Below are positions 1 through 11,528 of a DNA stretch of 64,000 nucleotides, piece after piece; within the stretch, counting starts at the first letter, position 1, and every line of letters starts with the position of its first letter. Source of the DNA: Croceicoccus sp. YJ47. GTDB taxonomy: Bacteria > Pseudomonadota > Alphaproteobacteria > Sphingomonadales > Sphingomonadaceae. The stretch is from the NCBI RefSeq assembly GCF_016745095.1, contig NZ_CP067087.1, positions 2,778,501-2,842,500 of the forward strand. The letters are read 5' to 3'. The notes beneath the pieces were generated by a model that worked only from the letters and a program-made list of their open reading frames with translations, made no database searches and was not told the DNA's origin. Made by a program: the position numbers and the translations under genes.

Positions 1-812
1 CCCGGGAACAGCACATGGCGCTCGCCGCGCCGATGGCGGGTTTTCGCGAAATCGGCCCGGCGCTCGGTGAAAAGGCGATCGTCCACCGTTTGCGCAGCCT
101 CACGCAGGAGGAGGGCAGCACCCGCCGCCGCCGTGCCGGGCGCATGGCGATCGCGGGCGCCGTGCTGGTCGCTCTGCCCCTGTCCGCGACGATCAGCTTT
201 GCCGAGGGGGAGCGGGCCGCGCGTCCTGCGCCCGCCGCGCCGCCGGTTCCCGCAGCCCCGCCGTCACCTATGCACCCACCCGCGCCGCCGTTCATGCCCG
301 CGCCGCCGCCCATGCCCGCCAGCTTTGCGCAGGTGCTGGCTTCCGAGGACATCCCGGACACGTGGGCCGGTACCGACCGTCTCGCCTACGAAGACAGGAT
401 CAAGGCCGAAGCATCGAGAGCCGAAGCCGAGGCCGACGCGTTCGAATCCGAAATGGACGCGTTCGAAAACGAGATGGAGCAGCTTGGCCCCATGATCGCG
501 CAAAGCGTGCGCGCCGCGATGAAGTCCGTGCCCGACATCCAGCACACCGTGTCGAGCGACGGCGACGGGAAGCGCCATGTCATCCGGCTCTTCGGCGTGG
601 ACGAGGACGGCAAGCGGCGCGTGGTGCAGACGCAGGTCGTCGATGAACGGGCGATCGAGCGAAAGGCGTATGCCAGCGCCATCTCCGCCGTGCGCACCGC
701 CCGCCGCGCCATCGCGACGAGCCGCTCGATCCCTGCCGATGCCCGTGCCGAAGCCTTGCGCGATCTGGACCAGGAACTCGAGGACATGCAGGCAGAGCTC
801 CGCGGCAACTGA
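1..812 (+). CDS. M56/BlaR1-like membrane metallopeptidase, C-terminal part (partial)
   Basis: The reading frame is open through the left edge of the window, so this is the 3' part of a longer gene; an ATG at 15 is probably internal. The visible part has a basic stretch, one hydrophobic segment (about residues 46-62 from that ATG), a proline/alanine-rich linker, then a charged alpha-helical tail ending in an acidic region (LDQELEDMQAELRGN). This matches the C-terminal, post-membrane region of BlaR1/MecR1-like M56 peptidases, in which a zinc peptidase domain precedes the last membrane helix. The catalytic part lies outside the window, so the assignment is by architecture only. The linker plus tail would be periplasmic. 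A BlaI-type repressor would be expected upstream, off the edge. Confidence 0.5.
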   Translation, partial: REQHMALAAPMAGFREIGPALGEKAIVHRLRSLTQEEGSTRRRRAGRMAIAGAVLVALPLSATISFAEGERAARPAPAAPPVPAAPPSPMHPPAPPFMPAPPPMPASFAQVLASEDIPDTWAGTDRLAYEDRIKAEASRAEAEADAFESEMDAFENEMEQLGPMIAQSVRAAMKSVPDIQHTVSSDGDGKRHVIRLFGVDEDGKRRVVQTQVVDERAIERKAYASAISAVRTARRAIATSRSIPADARAEALRDLDQELEDMQAELRGN

Positions 813-869
813 CCCCCCTTTGCGGGAAGTTCGGGAGCGCAACAGGCGGAAATGCAGCGGGACGCCGGG

Positions 870-1484
870 TTACGGCGTCTCGCTCACCGCCACCTGTTCC
901 GCGGCTGCGGTGCTGCCTTGTTGCGGAAGGTCCATTTCCGCGGTCCGCCGCGCGACCGGATCGAACACGTCGCCTTCGCGGGCCGGGCGGGCGGGCCATT
1001 CGCATTCGCGCGCCTCGCCCAATCCCTTGAGAAAGCCGCGCCGGATCAGCGCCGCACCGACGATCCGTTCGAACCGGCGGCGTTCCTCGTTCGCGCCCGT
1101 CACCTCGCGCAGGACGCCGCGAAACGGGATGAGCCCGCCAATCAGCGACTTGGCGACATTGCCCGCCATGTTGGTGCCCTTCTGCATGTCGCTCTTTTCC
1201 GTCGCGGGCTGATCGATGTCGACGCCGAGATAGAGGTTGAGATCGGTCACCGCGCGCGCGATCTGCGCGCAATCGTGCAGCCCGCCGGTCGCATACGGAT
1301 CCGTCGCCACGTCGATGAGCAGGGGCGGAATATCGTCCCGGTGGAGATTGAGATCGCGCAGCGGCTGCGTCGCAAGATCCTCGGCCTCGAAATCGGGATC
1401 GCGCATGTCCTCCTGTGCCATGGCCGGCGCGCTGAACGCGGCGGCGATGGCCATCAGCGGCGCAAATCGGCAAAGGTGTCGCAT
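870..1484 (-). CDS. Secreted hypothetical protein with signal peptide
   Basis: 204 residues. The start at 1484 is preceded by a good ribosome site (AGGAGA, 8 bases upstream) and gives a clean Sec signal peptide with a likely cleavage after AMA (residue 23). The mature part has two widely spaced Cys (DC near the middle, EC near the end), a short glycine-rich hydrophobic patch (NVAKSLIGGLIPF) and an Arg-rich helix. I do not recognise the family and give no function. Its start overlaps the end of the upstream YpfJ-like peptidase gene by 31 bases, so the two are very likely co-transcribed and possibly functionally linked in the periplasm. Confidence 0.75.
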   Translation of the reverse strand: MRHLCRFAPLMAIAAAFSAPAMAQEDMRDPDFEAEDLATQPLRDLNLHRDDIPPLLIDVATDPYATGGLHDCAQIARAVTDLNLYLGVDIDQPATEKSDMQKGTNMAGNVAKSLIGGLIPFRGVLREVTGANEERRRFERIVGAALIRRGFLKGLGEARECEWPARPAREGDVFDPVARRTAEMDLPQQGSTAAAEQVAVSETP

Positions 1485-2329
1485 TGATCCTCGTCTCCTG
1501 TCTGAAGCCCGCGTTGCAGCCATTCCATACGCTGCGCGCTTGAACCGTGGGTGAAGCTTTCGGGCGATACGCGCCGCCCGGCATTGCGCATCAAGGTATC
1601 GTCGCCGATGGCACTGGCGGCGCGCAGGCCTTCCTGAATATCGCCGGGTTCGATGAGGTCGCGGTTCTTCGCCGCCCACACCCCGGCATAGCAATCGGCC
1701 TGCAACTCCATGCGCACCTGCAACGGGTTCGCGCCCGTGGGGTTCGACGATTGCGCGCTGCGCACCTGATCGGCGAGACCGGTCAGGTGCTGTACGTGGT
1801 GGCCATATTCGTGCGCCATGACATAGGCACGCGCGAAATCGCCGCCGGCGCCCATCTGACGCTCCATCTGATCATAGAAGCTGGTGTCGATATAGATACC
1901 CTCGTCCGCGGGGCAGTAGAACGGCCCCATTGCCGCCTGCGCGCTGCCGCAACCCGAACGCCCCTGTCCGTCGTAGAAATTGAGGGTGGGCCGCTGAAAC
2001 GGGATATTCGCCTCGGCGAACAAGGGCGCCCATGTCTCGTCGAGGGAGGAGAGCGCGGCGCAGCTTTCGCGGCTGTACGGTCCGACGGAGCAGCTTTCCT
2101 CGACCGTCTGCCCGCTCTGAGCCTGTTCCTGTCCGCTGCCTGAGGGGGCGGATTGGGTGACCTGGTCGATGGTGCCGAGCGTGGTCATCGGGTCGATCCC
2201 GAAGAACACCGCCCCGATCAGTGCGACGACGATCGCGCCGCATCCCAGTTTCTTGCCTCCGCCGATACCGCCGCCGGAACCGCGCTGGTCCCGCACGCGT
2301 ATATTACGGGAGAAATCGTTCAGCCTCAT
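1454..2329 (-). CDS. ypfJ: YpfJ-family putative neutral zinc metallopeptidase
   Basis: 291 residues, normal length for the family. A Gly-rich basic N-terminus leads into one membrane helix (about residues 28-45), then a low-complexity linker and a periplasmic catalytic domain. The zinc-binding HExxH motif is seen as HEYGHH near residue 173, with a downstream Glu in RMELQADCYAG as the expected third ligand. Six Cys in the ectodomain may form disulfides. The substrate of this family is unknown. The start at 2329 has a GAGG site 5 bases upstream. It is divergent from the 3-hydroxybutyrate dehydrogenase gene and overlaps the next gene in its own operon. Confidence 0.9.
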   Translation of the reverse strand: MRLNDFSRNIRVRDQRGSGGGIGGGKKLGCGAIVVALIGAVFFGIDPMTTLGTIDQVTQSAPSGSGQEQAQSGQTVEESCSVGPYSRESCAALSSLDETWAPLFAEANIPFQRPTLNFYDGQGRSGCGSAQAAMGPFYCPADEGIYIDTSFYDQMERQMGAGGDFARAYVMAHEYGHHVQHLTGLADQVRSAQSSNPTGANPLQVRMELQADCYAGVWAAKNRDLIEPGDIQEGLRAASAIGDDTLMRNAGRRVSPESFTHGSSAQRMEWLQRGLQTGDEDQCDTFADLRR

Positions 2330-2421
2330 GTTACCTCGTTTTCAAAGGTGCCGGTCGTGCCGAATCGGCCCGGTCATGGTGCCACCTTGATGCCAGACCG
2401 GATAACCTTTTGGAGTATAAG

Positions 2422-3207
2422 ATGTTCCTTACCGGAAAAACCGCACTCGTGACCGGATCGACCTCGGGCATCGGGCATTCCATTGCCGATGCGCTCGCGC
2501 AGGAGGGGGCGAATATCGTCATGACGGGCATCGGAGACGAGGCTGAGATCGAAAAGACACGCGCGAAAATGGCGCAGGATCACGGGGTCGAGGTCGCATT
2601 CGTGCCCGCTGACCTGACCGCACGCGAAGGGACCGAGGCGTTGATCGAGGCGGCGCGGACCCGTTTTGATGCGGTCGACATCCTGGTCAACAATGCCGGG
2701 ATGCAGCATGTCGCCCCGATCGACGAATTTCCGCCCGAAAAATGGGACAGCATCATCGCGCTCAATCTCACGGCGGCGTTCGATGCGTGCCGGCTTTGCG
2801 TGCCGATGATGAAGGCGCGCGGATGGGGGCGCATCATCAACACCGCCTCTGCGCATTCGCTGGCCGCATCGCCGTATAAATCAGCCTATGTCGCGGCGAA
2901 ACATGCGCTGGCCGGACTGACGAAGACGGTCGCGCTCGAACTCGCGCAGGACAATATCACGGCCAATTGCATTTCGCCCGGCTATGTGTGGACCCCGCTG
3001 GTCGAGAACCAGATCCCCGACACGATGAAGGCCCGCAAGCTCAGCCGCGAGGAGGTCATCGAAAACGTCCTCCTGTCCGGGCAGCCGACCAAGAAATTCA
3101 CCCAGCCCGAGGATATTGGCGCGCTCGCGGTGTTCCTGTGCCGGGATGCGGCGCAGAACATGACCGGCGGCAATATCAGCATGGACGGCGGCTGGACCGC
3201 GCAATGA
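2422..3207 (+). CDS. bdhA: 3-hydroxybutyrate dehydrogenase (SDR)
   Basis: 261 residues. It oxidises D-3-hydroxybutyrate to acetoacetate with NAD+, a cytoplasmic step of polyhydroxybutyrate and ketone-body use. The N-terminal Rossmann motif is TGSTSGIG; NNAG follows; the catalytic Ser lies in NTASAHS and the YxxxK pair in YKSAYVAAKHA. The C-terminus GGWTAQ is typical of bacterial hydroxybutyrate dehydrogenases. The start at 2422 was chosen because a TGGAG ribosome site lies 6 bases upstream and the protein starts with the usual MFLTGKTALVTG; the frame extends further upstream without homology. The M28 peptidase gene follows closely on the same strand. Confidence 0.93.
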   Translation: MFLTGKTALVTGSTSGIGHSIADALAQEGANIVMTGIGDEAEIEKTRAKMAQDHGVEVAFVPADLTAREGTEALIEAARTRFDAVDILVNNAGMQHVAPIDEFPPEKWDSIIALNLTAAFDACRLCVPMMKARGWGRIINTASAHSLAASPYKSAYVAAKHALAGLTKTVALELAQDNITANCISPGYVWTPLVENQIPDTMKARKLSREEVIENVLLSGQPTKKFTQPEDIGALAVFLCRDAAQNMTGGNISMDGGWTAQ

Positions 3208-3244
3208 TGCGATGAAACACGGGGCAAACGGGGGCGGCAGGCGG

Positions 3245-5912
<2,668 letters not shown>

Positions 5913-5921
5913 GGAACAGCC

Positions 5922-7103
5922 ATGACCCCGTCCGCCCGCGTGAAAGCCGCGATCGACATTCTCGACACGGTGATCGCAGGCGCGCGGGGCAATGGCCCGC
6001 CCGCCGACCGCATCATCGCCGACTGGGCGCGCGGCAATCGCTATGCCGGGTCAAAGGACAGGCGCGCGATCCGCGAGCTGGTCTATGCCGCGATCCGGGC
6101 CTGCGGCGAGGTGCCGGTGTCTGGCCGTGCCGCGATGCTCGCACTGACCAAGCAACAACCGGAATTGCGCGAAATGTTCGACGGGAGCCAGTACGGCCCG
6201 GACGAGATCGAGCCGGGCGAACCGGTCGCCAATCTGGACACCGCGCCGCGCTGGCTGCGCGAGGAGATGATGGGCAGCGGCCTCGACCGCGAGGAGCAGG
6301 ACGCTTTGTCGGCACGCGCGCCGCTCGACCTGCGCGTCAATACGCTGAAGGCGCGGCGCGATACGCTGACCCTGCCCGAAACGGCGGACGCCACGGCGGC
6401 GCCGCACGGGCTGCGGCTCGACACCGGGCTTCGGGTCGAGGATTGGGACGCGTGGAAGAGCGGCGCTGTCGAGGTGCAGGACACCGGCAGCCAGATCGCC
6501 TGCCTCGCCGCGGGCGCGAGCGCGGGAATGACCGTCGTGGATCTGTGCGCAGGCGCGGGAGGCAAGACGCTCGCGCTGGCCGCGATGATGGGGAACGAGG
6601 GGCGCATCCTTGCCGCCGATACCTCCCGCGCACGGCTTCAGAAATTGCCGGAGCGGGCCGAACGCGCCGGGGTGACGATCGCCGAAACCGTGCTGCTCAA
6701 CCCCGGACACGAGATGGACGCGTTGACGCAGGTTGAGGGCGATGCGGACATCGTGTTCGTCGATGCACCGTGCAGCGGGACCGGCACCTGGCGCCGCAAT
6801 CCCGAGGCGCGCTGGCGCGTGACGCCCGCCAGCCTGAAGGAGCAGGCGGCGCTGCAATCGCGGCTGCTCGACCTTGCCGCGCGGCTGGTGAAACCGGGCG
6901 GGCGCGTCGTCTATGTCGTGTGTTCGCTGCTCGACGTCGAAGGGGCGGAGCAGGGCGAGGCGTTTCTTTCGCGCAACCCCGGTTTTTCGGCCGATACGCC
7001 CGATCTGCCGCTCGGCCGGAGGCGGGGAACCGGAATGCGGCTGACGCCGTTGCACGATGCGACCGATGGGTTTTTTATCGCACGCTATATCTCGCCGTGC
7101 TAG
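5922..7103 (+). CDS. RsmB/NOP-family RNA (cytosine-5) methyltransferase
   Basis: 393 residues. An N-terminal helical NusB-like region precedes a class I methyltransferase domain. The SAM site is VVDLCAGAGGKTLALA. The two Cys of the m5C mechanism are both present: motif IV DAPCSGTGTWRRNPE, whose Cys helps release the product, and motif VI VVCSLLDVEG, whose Cys is the expected nucleophile. It probably modifies 16S rRNA as RsmB does, but NOP/Sun paralogues act on other positions, so the target is not settled. AGGAACAGCC lies before the start. It follows guaB directly. Confidence 0.9.
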   Translation: MTPSARVKAAIDILDTVIAGARGNGPPADRIIADWARGNRYAGSKDRRAIRELVYAAIRACGEVPVSGRAAMLALTKQQPELREMFDGSQYGPDEIEPGEPVANLDTAPRWLREEMMGSGLDREEQDALSARAPLDLRVNTLKARRDTLTLPETADATAAPHGLRLDTGLRVEDWDAWKSGAVEVQDTGSQIACLAAGASAGMTVVDLCAGAGGKTLALAAMMGNEGRILAADTSRARLQKLPERAERAGVTIAETVLLNPGHEMDALTQVEGDADIVFVDAPCSGTGTWRRNPEARWRVTPASLKEQAALQSRLLDLAARLVKPGGRVVYVVCSLLDVEGAEQGEAFLSRNPGFSADTPDLPLGRRRGTGMRLTPLHDATDGFFIARYISPC

Positions 7104-7187
7104 GCTTGGCCGGACATGGCCCGCCCTCTCGCCTCATCGTTCGATCGCCCGCGCAGGGAGCGTGACCCGGCTTGGAAGGATTTGTTG

Positions 7188-7712
7188 ATGCGCTACACCC
7201 CGATCGCCGCCGCCCTGTCGCTCTTCGTCGCGATCAGTGCGAGCACCGGTTATGGCAAGGCGGCCGAACCGGCGGATCCGCGGGTGGAAAGCCTGCTGCA
7301 ATCGGGCGATGCGGCGCTTGCGAGCGGTGACATTGCCGGCGCAACCGACCGGTTCGAGGCTGCGGCCGTGCTCGCCCCCGGCTATGCGGAGATCTTCATG
7401 TCGCTGGCCGACGTTGCCCGCTCGAAGGGTTTGCAGGGCAAGGCCATCCATTATTACCGGCAGGCACTGACCCTCGATCCCGGCAATCTTTCCGCCATCG
7501 CGGGGGAGGGCGCCGCCATGGCCGAGAAGGGCGCGATCGCCAAGGCGGAGCAGAACCTGACCCGGCTGAAATCGCTGTGCGGCAGTGATTGCGCCGAGGT
7601 TGGCGCACTGGCCGCCGCGATCGAGCGTGGGCCGGTCGAGCCGGTTCGTTCGGCGGACGCATCTGGCGGCGATGCGATGGCCGGGATGGACGAACCGGTC
7701 GAGGTGAACTGA
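7188..7712 (+). CDS. Secreted TPR-repeat protein
   Basis: 174 residues from the ATG at 7188, which has GGAAGGA 7 bases upstream and gives a Sec signal peptide (about residues 1-22). Two or three tetratricopeptide repeats follow (PRVESLLQSGDAALASGD; YAEIFMSLADVARSKG; KAIHYYRQALTLDPGN), so it is likely a periplasmic scaffold. A CGSDC pair near residue 131 could be a disulfide or redox pair. No enzymatic motif is visible. The partner is unknown. The frame continues upstream to 7116 but that part lacks a signal sequence. Confidence 0.75.
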   Translation: MRYTPIAAALSLFVAISASTGYGKAAEPADPRVESLLQSGDAALASGDIAGATDRFEAAAVLAPGYAEIFMSLADVARSKGLQGKAIHYYRQALTLDPGNLSAIAGEGAAMAEKGAIAKAEQNLTRLKSLCGSDCAEVGALAAAIERGPVEPVRSADASGGDAMAGMDEPVEVN

Positions 7713-7734
7713 ACTGAAGGCTTGCGGCCCGGCG

Positions 7735-8217
7735 TCAGATCCGGTCGCGAAACTGCGAGAGCACCGCTTCGTAAACGGGGCGCTTGAACGGAATGATCAT
7801 TGCCGGCAGCGTGTCGGCATCGACCCAGCGATATTCGGCGAACTCGGCCTCGCTATGCGCGTTGAGGTCGATATCCGCATCGGTCCCCGAAAACCGGACG
7901 AGGAACCAGCGCTGACGCTGTCCGATATATTTCCCGCCCCACAGCTTGCCCTTCAATTCCTCCGGCAGGTCGTAGAACAGCTCTTCCTCGCTCTGCGCCT
8001 CGATCCGGGCCTTGTCGGACCGGATGCCGGTTTCCTCGTACATTTCGCGAAAGGCGGCCTCGTGCATGTCCTCGCCCGGATCGACGCCGCCCTGCGGCAT
8101 CTGCCACCAGTCGCCTTCCTTCGTGTCGAGCCGCTTGCCGACGAAGACGCGGCCATCCTCGTTCACGATCATCAACCCGGCGCAGGGGCGGTAAAGGGCG
8201 GGGTCGGGCTTGGTCAT
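7735..8217 (-). CDS. rppH: RNA pyrophosphohydrolase, Nudix family
   Basis: 160 residues from ATG 8217. It removes pyrophosphate from the 5' triphosphate of RNAs and so starts 5'-end-dependent mRNA decay in the cytoplasm. The start MTKPDPALYRPCAGLMIVN and the Nudix box GGVDPGEDMHEAAFREMYEE, followed by TG, are complete, with all metal-binding Glu present. The WWQMPQGGVDPGE stretch is characteristic of RppH rather than of other Nudix proteins. The frame extends upstream, but the added residues are unlike the family. It is convergent with the TPR protein gene. Confidence 0.92.
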   Translation of the reverse strand: MTKPDPALYRPCAGLMIVNEDGRVFVGKRLDTKEGDWWQMPQGGVDPGEDMHEAAFREMYEETGIRSDKARIEAQSEEELFYDLPEELKGKLWGGKYIGQRQRWFLVRFSGTDADIDLNAHSEAEFAEYRWVDADTLPAMIIPFKRPVYEAVLSQFRDRI

Positions 8218-8320
8218 GCGGTTCGCTTTCTCGATTCGCGGATATGGGCGCCATCTGGCCGCCGGAGCATGGGTTTTGCAACCGGTTCGGGCCATGGTGT
8301 GAACATCGCGGGGGCGGCGG

Positions 8321-8349
8321 GGCAAACGCATCGGGCAAAGCGCATCGGG
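8321..8349 (+). repeat. Imperfect tandem repeat upstream of korA
   Basis: Two copies of GGCAAA(G)CGCATCGGG (8321-8335 and 8334-8349) lie head to tail; the second has one extra G. They fall in the 260-base gap between rppH and korA, divergent genes, about 130 bases before the korA start. They might be a paired protein site or simple slippage. Confidence 0.4.
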
Positions 8350-8477
8350 GCGGGGCGGAAACTTTTTCTAAATTGAACGCTTGGGTTCAGAAGACTAGTC
8401 AGGCAATGACCGCCGCCCGCAATTTGGGCACGCGCCGCCCGCCGCGCTTTTCATTCGGGCCGATACCGAGGATGACA

Positions 8478-10442
8478 ATGGCTTCACAAACCGCAAGCAC
8501 CGCCGCCCCCGACACCCCGTCGGGTCAGACAGAGGCGGTCGTCGTCCGCTTTGCCGGGGACTCGGGCGACGGGATGCAGCTGACCGGGGGACAGTTCACG
8601 CTGTCCACCGCGCTGGCTAGCAACGATCTTGCCACGTTCCCCGATTTCCCCGCCGAAATCCGCGCGCCGCAGGGCACGCTGTTCGGCGTTTCGGCGTTTC
8701 AGATCAATTTCGGCTCCACCGCGATCGAAACCGCGGGCGATGCGCCCGACGTGCTCGTTGCGATGAACCCGGCGGCGCTCAAGGTGAACCTTGCCGCGCT
8801 GAAACCCGGCGGGCTGATCATTGCCGATACGGGCGAGTTCACGGCGCGCAATCTGGACAAGGCGAAATACGACCATAACCCGCTCGAAGGGGACGAGCTG
8901 GCGAAATGGGACGTGCTGGCCTTCGACATCAGCGCGCTCACGCTGGAGGCGGTGAAGCCGTTCGGGCTGGGCAACAAGGAAGCGCTGCGCTGCAAGAACA
9001 TGTGGACGCTCGGCCTCGCGCTGTGGATGTTCGACCGGTCGCGCGAGCCGATCCATGACTGGCTGAAGCAGAAGTTCAGGAAGGCGCCCGACCTGGCCGA
9101 TGCGAATATCGCGGCGCTGGATGCTGGCCATGCCTATGGCGAGACGGCGGAAATTTCCGGCCCGCTCAAGCAATATCATGTCGCGCCGGTCGAAAGCGAG
9201 CCCGGCCTCTATCGCACGATCACCGGGGCGGAGAGCATTTCGCTCGGTCTGGTGGCGGGTGCGCAGCTGGCCGAATTGCCGCTGTTTTTCGGCGGTTATC
9301 CGATCACGCCGGCGTCCGCCATCCTGCACCATCTGGCGAATCTGAAGGAATTTGACGTCACCACGTTTCAGGCGGAGGACGAGATCGCCGCGATCTGCGC
9401 CGCCATCGGCGCAAGCTATGCAGGGCAGCTCGGCATCACCAGCTCGTCCGGGCCGGGCATTGCGTTGAAGGGCGAGGCCATGGGCCTTGCCGTGATGACC
9501 GAACTCCCGCTCGTCATCGTCAATTCGCAGCGTGGCGGCCCGTCCACCGGCCTGCCCACGAAAACCGAGCAGAGCGACCTTTACCAGGCGGTCTATGGCC
9601 GCAACGGCGACGCGCCGCTTCCCGTGATCGCGGCGCGCAGCCCGGCTGATGCGTTCGAATGCGCGATCGAGGCATGCCGCCTTGCCGTGCATTACATGAC
9701 GCCGGTGATGCTGCTCACCGATGGTTATATCGCCAATGCCGCCGAGCCGTGGAAGGTGCCCGACCCGACCGGTTTCGCGCATTTCCCGGCAAAGTTCCTC
9801 GCCGAGAAGAACGCGACGGATGCGGATGGCAATGACACGCTGCTCCCCTTCGCGCGCGATGAAAAGGGCGCGCGCCCGTGGATCAAGCCCGGCACCCCCG
9901 GTCTGATGCATCGCATCGGCGGGATCGAGAAGGCGCAGGGCACCGGCCACATCGATTATTCGCCCGCCAACCACCAGGCGATGACCGACGCGCGCAAGAA
10001 CAAGATCGAGGGGATCGCGAGCGACATCCCCGATCAGGACGTGTGCATGGGCAATACGAGCGGCAAGCTCGCCGTGGTCGGCTGGGGCAGCACGTTCGGC
10101 CCCATTCATCAGGCCGTCCGCCGCGCCCGCAAAAAGGGCATCGACGTCAGCCACATCCACGTCCGCCACATCTGGCCGCTGCCGAAGAACATGGGCGAAT
10201 TGCTGGCCGGGTTCGACAACGTGCTGATCCCCGAAATGAACGCGGGACAGTTCAAGACCGTGCTGCGCGATCAGTTCCTGATCGATGCGCAATCGCTGAC
10301 CAAGACCAGCGGGCAGCCTTTTGCCATTGCCGAGATCGAGGCCGCGATCGCCGCCTATTTCGACGATGTCGACGGTAATGAGGGCGGGCGGGTCGATGTG
10401 AACGACACGCAGCTTCCCAGCCCCGAAAAAGCCCAATCCTGA
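8478..10442 (+). CDS. korA: 2-oxoacid:ferredoxin oxidoreductase, alpha subunit (fused gamma-alpha)
   Basis: 654 residues. With the next gene it forms a CoA-dependent 2-oxoacid:acceptor oxidoreductase, probably acting on 2-oxoglutarate to give succinyl-CoA and reduced ferredoxin. The N-terminal gamma-type domain begins VVVRFAGDSGDGMQLTGGQF; the alpha domain starts near residue 250 with GAESISLGLVAGAQLAELPLFFGGYPITPAS and carries the SQRGGPSTGLPTKTEQSDL signature. The ATG at 8478 has GAGG 6 bases upstream; an ATG two codons earlier leaves no spacing. No 4Fe-4S ferredoxin domain is fused. The korB gene follows after 38 bases. Assignment to 2-oxoglutarate rather than another 2-oxoacid is from family resemblance. 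Confidence 0.88.
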   Translation: MASQTASTAAPDTPSGQTEAVVVRFAGDSGDGMQLTGGQFTLSTALASNDLATFPDFPAEIRAPQGTLFGVSAFQINFGSTAIETAGDAPDVLVAMNPAALKVNLAALKPGGLIIADTGEFTARNLDKAKYDHNPLEGDELAKWDVLAFDISALTLEAVKPFGLGNKEALRCKNMWTLGLALWMFDRSREPIHDWLKQKFRKAPDLADANIAALDAGHAYGETAEISGPLKQYHVAPVESEPGLYRTITGAESISLGLVAGAQLAELPLFFGGYPITPASAILHHLANLKEFDVTTFQAEDEIAAICAAIGASYAGQLGITSSSGPGIALKGEAMGLAVMTELPLVIVNSQRGGPSTGLPTKTEQSDLYQAVYGRNGDAPLPVIAARSPADAFECAIEACRLAVHYMTPVMLLTDGYIANAAEPWKVPDPTGFAHFPAKFLAEKNATDADGNDTLLPFARDEKGARPWIKPGTPGLMHRIGGIEKAQGTGHIDYSPANHQAMTDARKNKIEGIASDIPDQDVCMGNTSGKLAVVGWGSTFGPIHQAVRRARKKGIDVSHIHVRHIWPLPKNMGELLAGFDNVLIPEMNAGQFKTVLRDQFLIDAQSLTKTSGQPFAIAEIEAAIAAYFDDVDGNEGGRVDVNDTQLPSPEKAQS

Positions 10443-10480
10443 GCCCGTCACGCCTGAATCAGTCCAGAAGGACACGCGAC

Positions 10481-11515
10481 ATGAACGACATGACCCCCGT
10501 AACGACCACGCTCAAGGACTGGGAAACCGATCAGGAGGTACGCTGGTGCCCCGGCTGCGGCGACTACGCTATCTTGAAGGCGGTGCAGCGCACCTTGCCG
10601 CAGCTTGGCGCCGATCCGGCCAATACGGTCTTCATTTCCGGCATCGGCTGCTCCAGCCGCTTTCCCTATTACATGGAAAGCTATGGCTTCCACACCATCC
10701 ATGGCCGCGCGCCCGCGGTTGCGACGGGGGTGAAGCTCGCCAATCCCGATCTCGACGTGTGGCTGGTGACGGGCGACGGCGACGGGCTTTCCATCGGCGG
10801 CAATCACATGATGCATGTGCTGCGCCGGAACGTGAACATGCAGATCATGCTGTTCAACAACGAGATCTACGGCCTGACCAAGGGGCAATATTCGCCGACC
10901 AGCCGCCCCGGCACGACCAGCCCGTCGACGCCGGCCGGTTCGGTCGAGGCACCGGCCAGCCCGTGCGCCTTTGCCCTGGGTTCGGGGGCGCGTTTCGTGG
11001 CGCGTGGTTACGACGTGTCGAAGGATCTGCCCGAGGTGCTGAAAGCCGCCCATGCGCATAAGGGCGCGGCCTTCATTGAGATTTTCCAGAACTGCATCGT
11101 GTATAACAAGGACGTGTTCGACGATTTCACGCAGAAGAAAAGCGCTCCCGAAACGCAGATCTGGCTGACCCATGGTGAGCCGATGCTGTTCGCGAAGGGG
11201 ACGAAGGGTCTCGCGCTCGATACAGAGACGCTCACGCTCAAGGTCGTGGATGTCGTCGATGGCGATTGGCAGGGCGCGGGCGTGATGACGCATAATGCGA
11301 AGAGCAAGACGCTCGCCCATATGCTGATCGAGATGCCGTTCGGGCCGTTTCCGATGGCGCTGGGCGTGATCTACGACAATCCGGCGCCGGTTTTCGAGGA
11401 TATGGTCCACGCGCGCAATGCGAAGGACGCAGCTGGCAAGTCCACCGACTTCGCTGCGCTACTCCGCAAGGGACAGACCTGGACCGTGTCGGGCACGGCG
11501 CAGGATCCGATCTGA
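10481..11515 (+). CDS. korB: 2-oxoacid:ferredoxin oxidoreductase, beta subunit
   Basis: 344 residues. This subunit carries thiamine pyrophosphate and a 4Fe-4S cluster. The N-terminus holds WCPGCGDYAIL, supplying two cluster Cys, and CSS shortly after. The TPP motif is GDGDGLSIGGNHMMHVLRRN, ending with NNEIYGLTKGQ. A further Cys in FQNCIVYN is the usual fourth ligand. A GAAGGACACGCGAC ribosome region precedes the start. It is the second gene of the korAB pair and the last in the transcript, since the PAP2 gene converges 13 bases later. Confidence 0.9.
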   Translation: MNDMTPVTTTLKDWETDQEVRWCPGCGDYAILKAVQRTLPQLGADPANTVFISGIGCSSRFPYYMESYGFHTIHGRAPAVATGVKLANPDLDVWLVTGDGDGLSIGGNHMMHVLRRNVNMQIMLFNNEIYGLTKGQYSPTSRPGTTSPSTPAGSVEAPASPCAFALGSGARFVARGYDVSKDLPEVLKAAHAHKGAAFIEIFQNCIVYNKDVFDDFTQKKSAPETQIWLTHGEPMLFAKGTKGLALDTETLTLKVVDVVDGDWQGAGVMTHNAKSKTLAHMLIEMPFGPFPMALGVIYDNPAPVFEDMVHARNAKDAAGKSTDFAALLRKGQTWTVSGTAQDPI

Positions 11516-11528
11516 ACGTCGGTCCGCG

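Noticed and set aside
8275-8282. TTTGCAAC upstream of korA, similar to half of the PccR operator
   Set aside because: A single copy with a mismatch and no partner nearby; likewise TTTGCAAG at 45909-45916 by murI.
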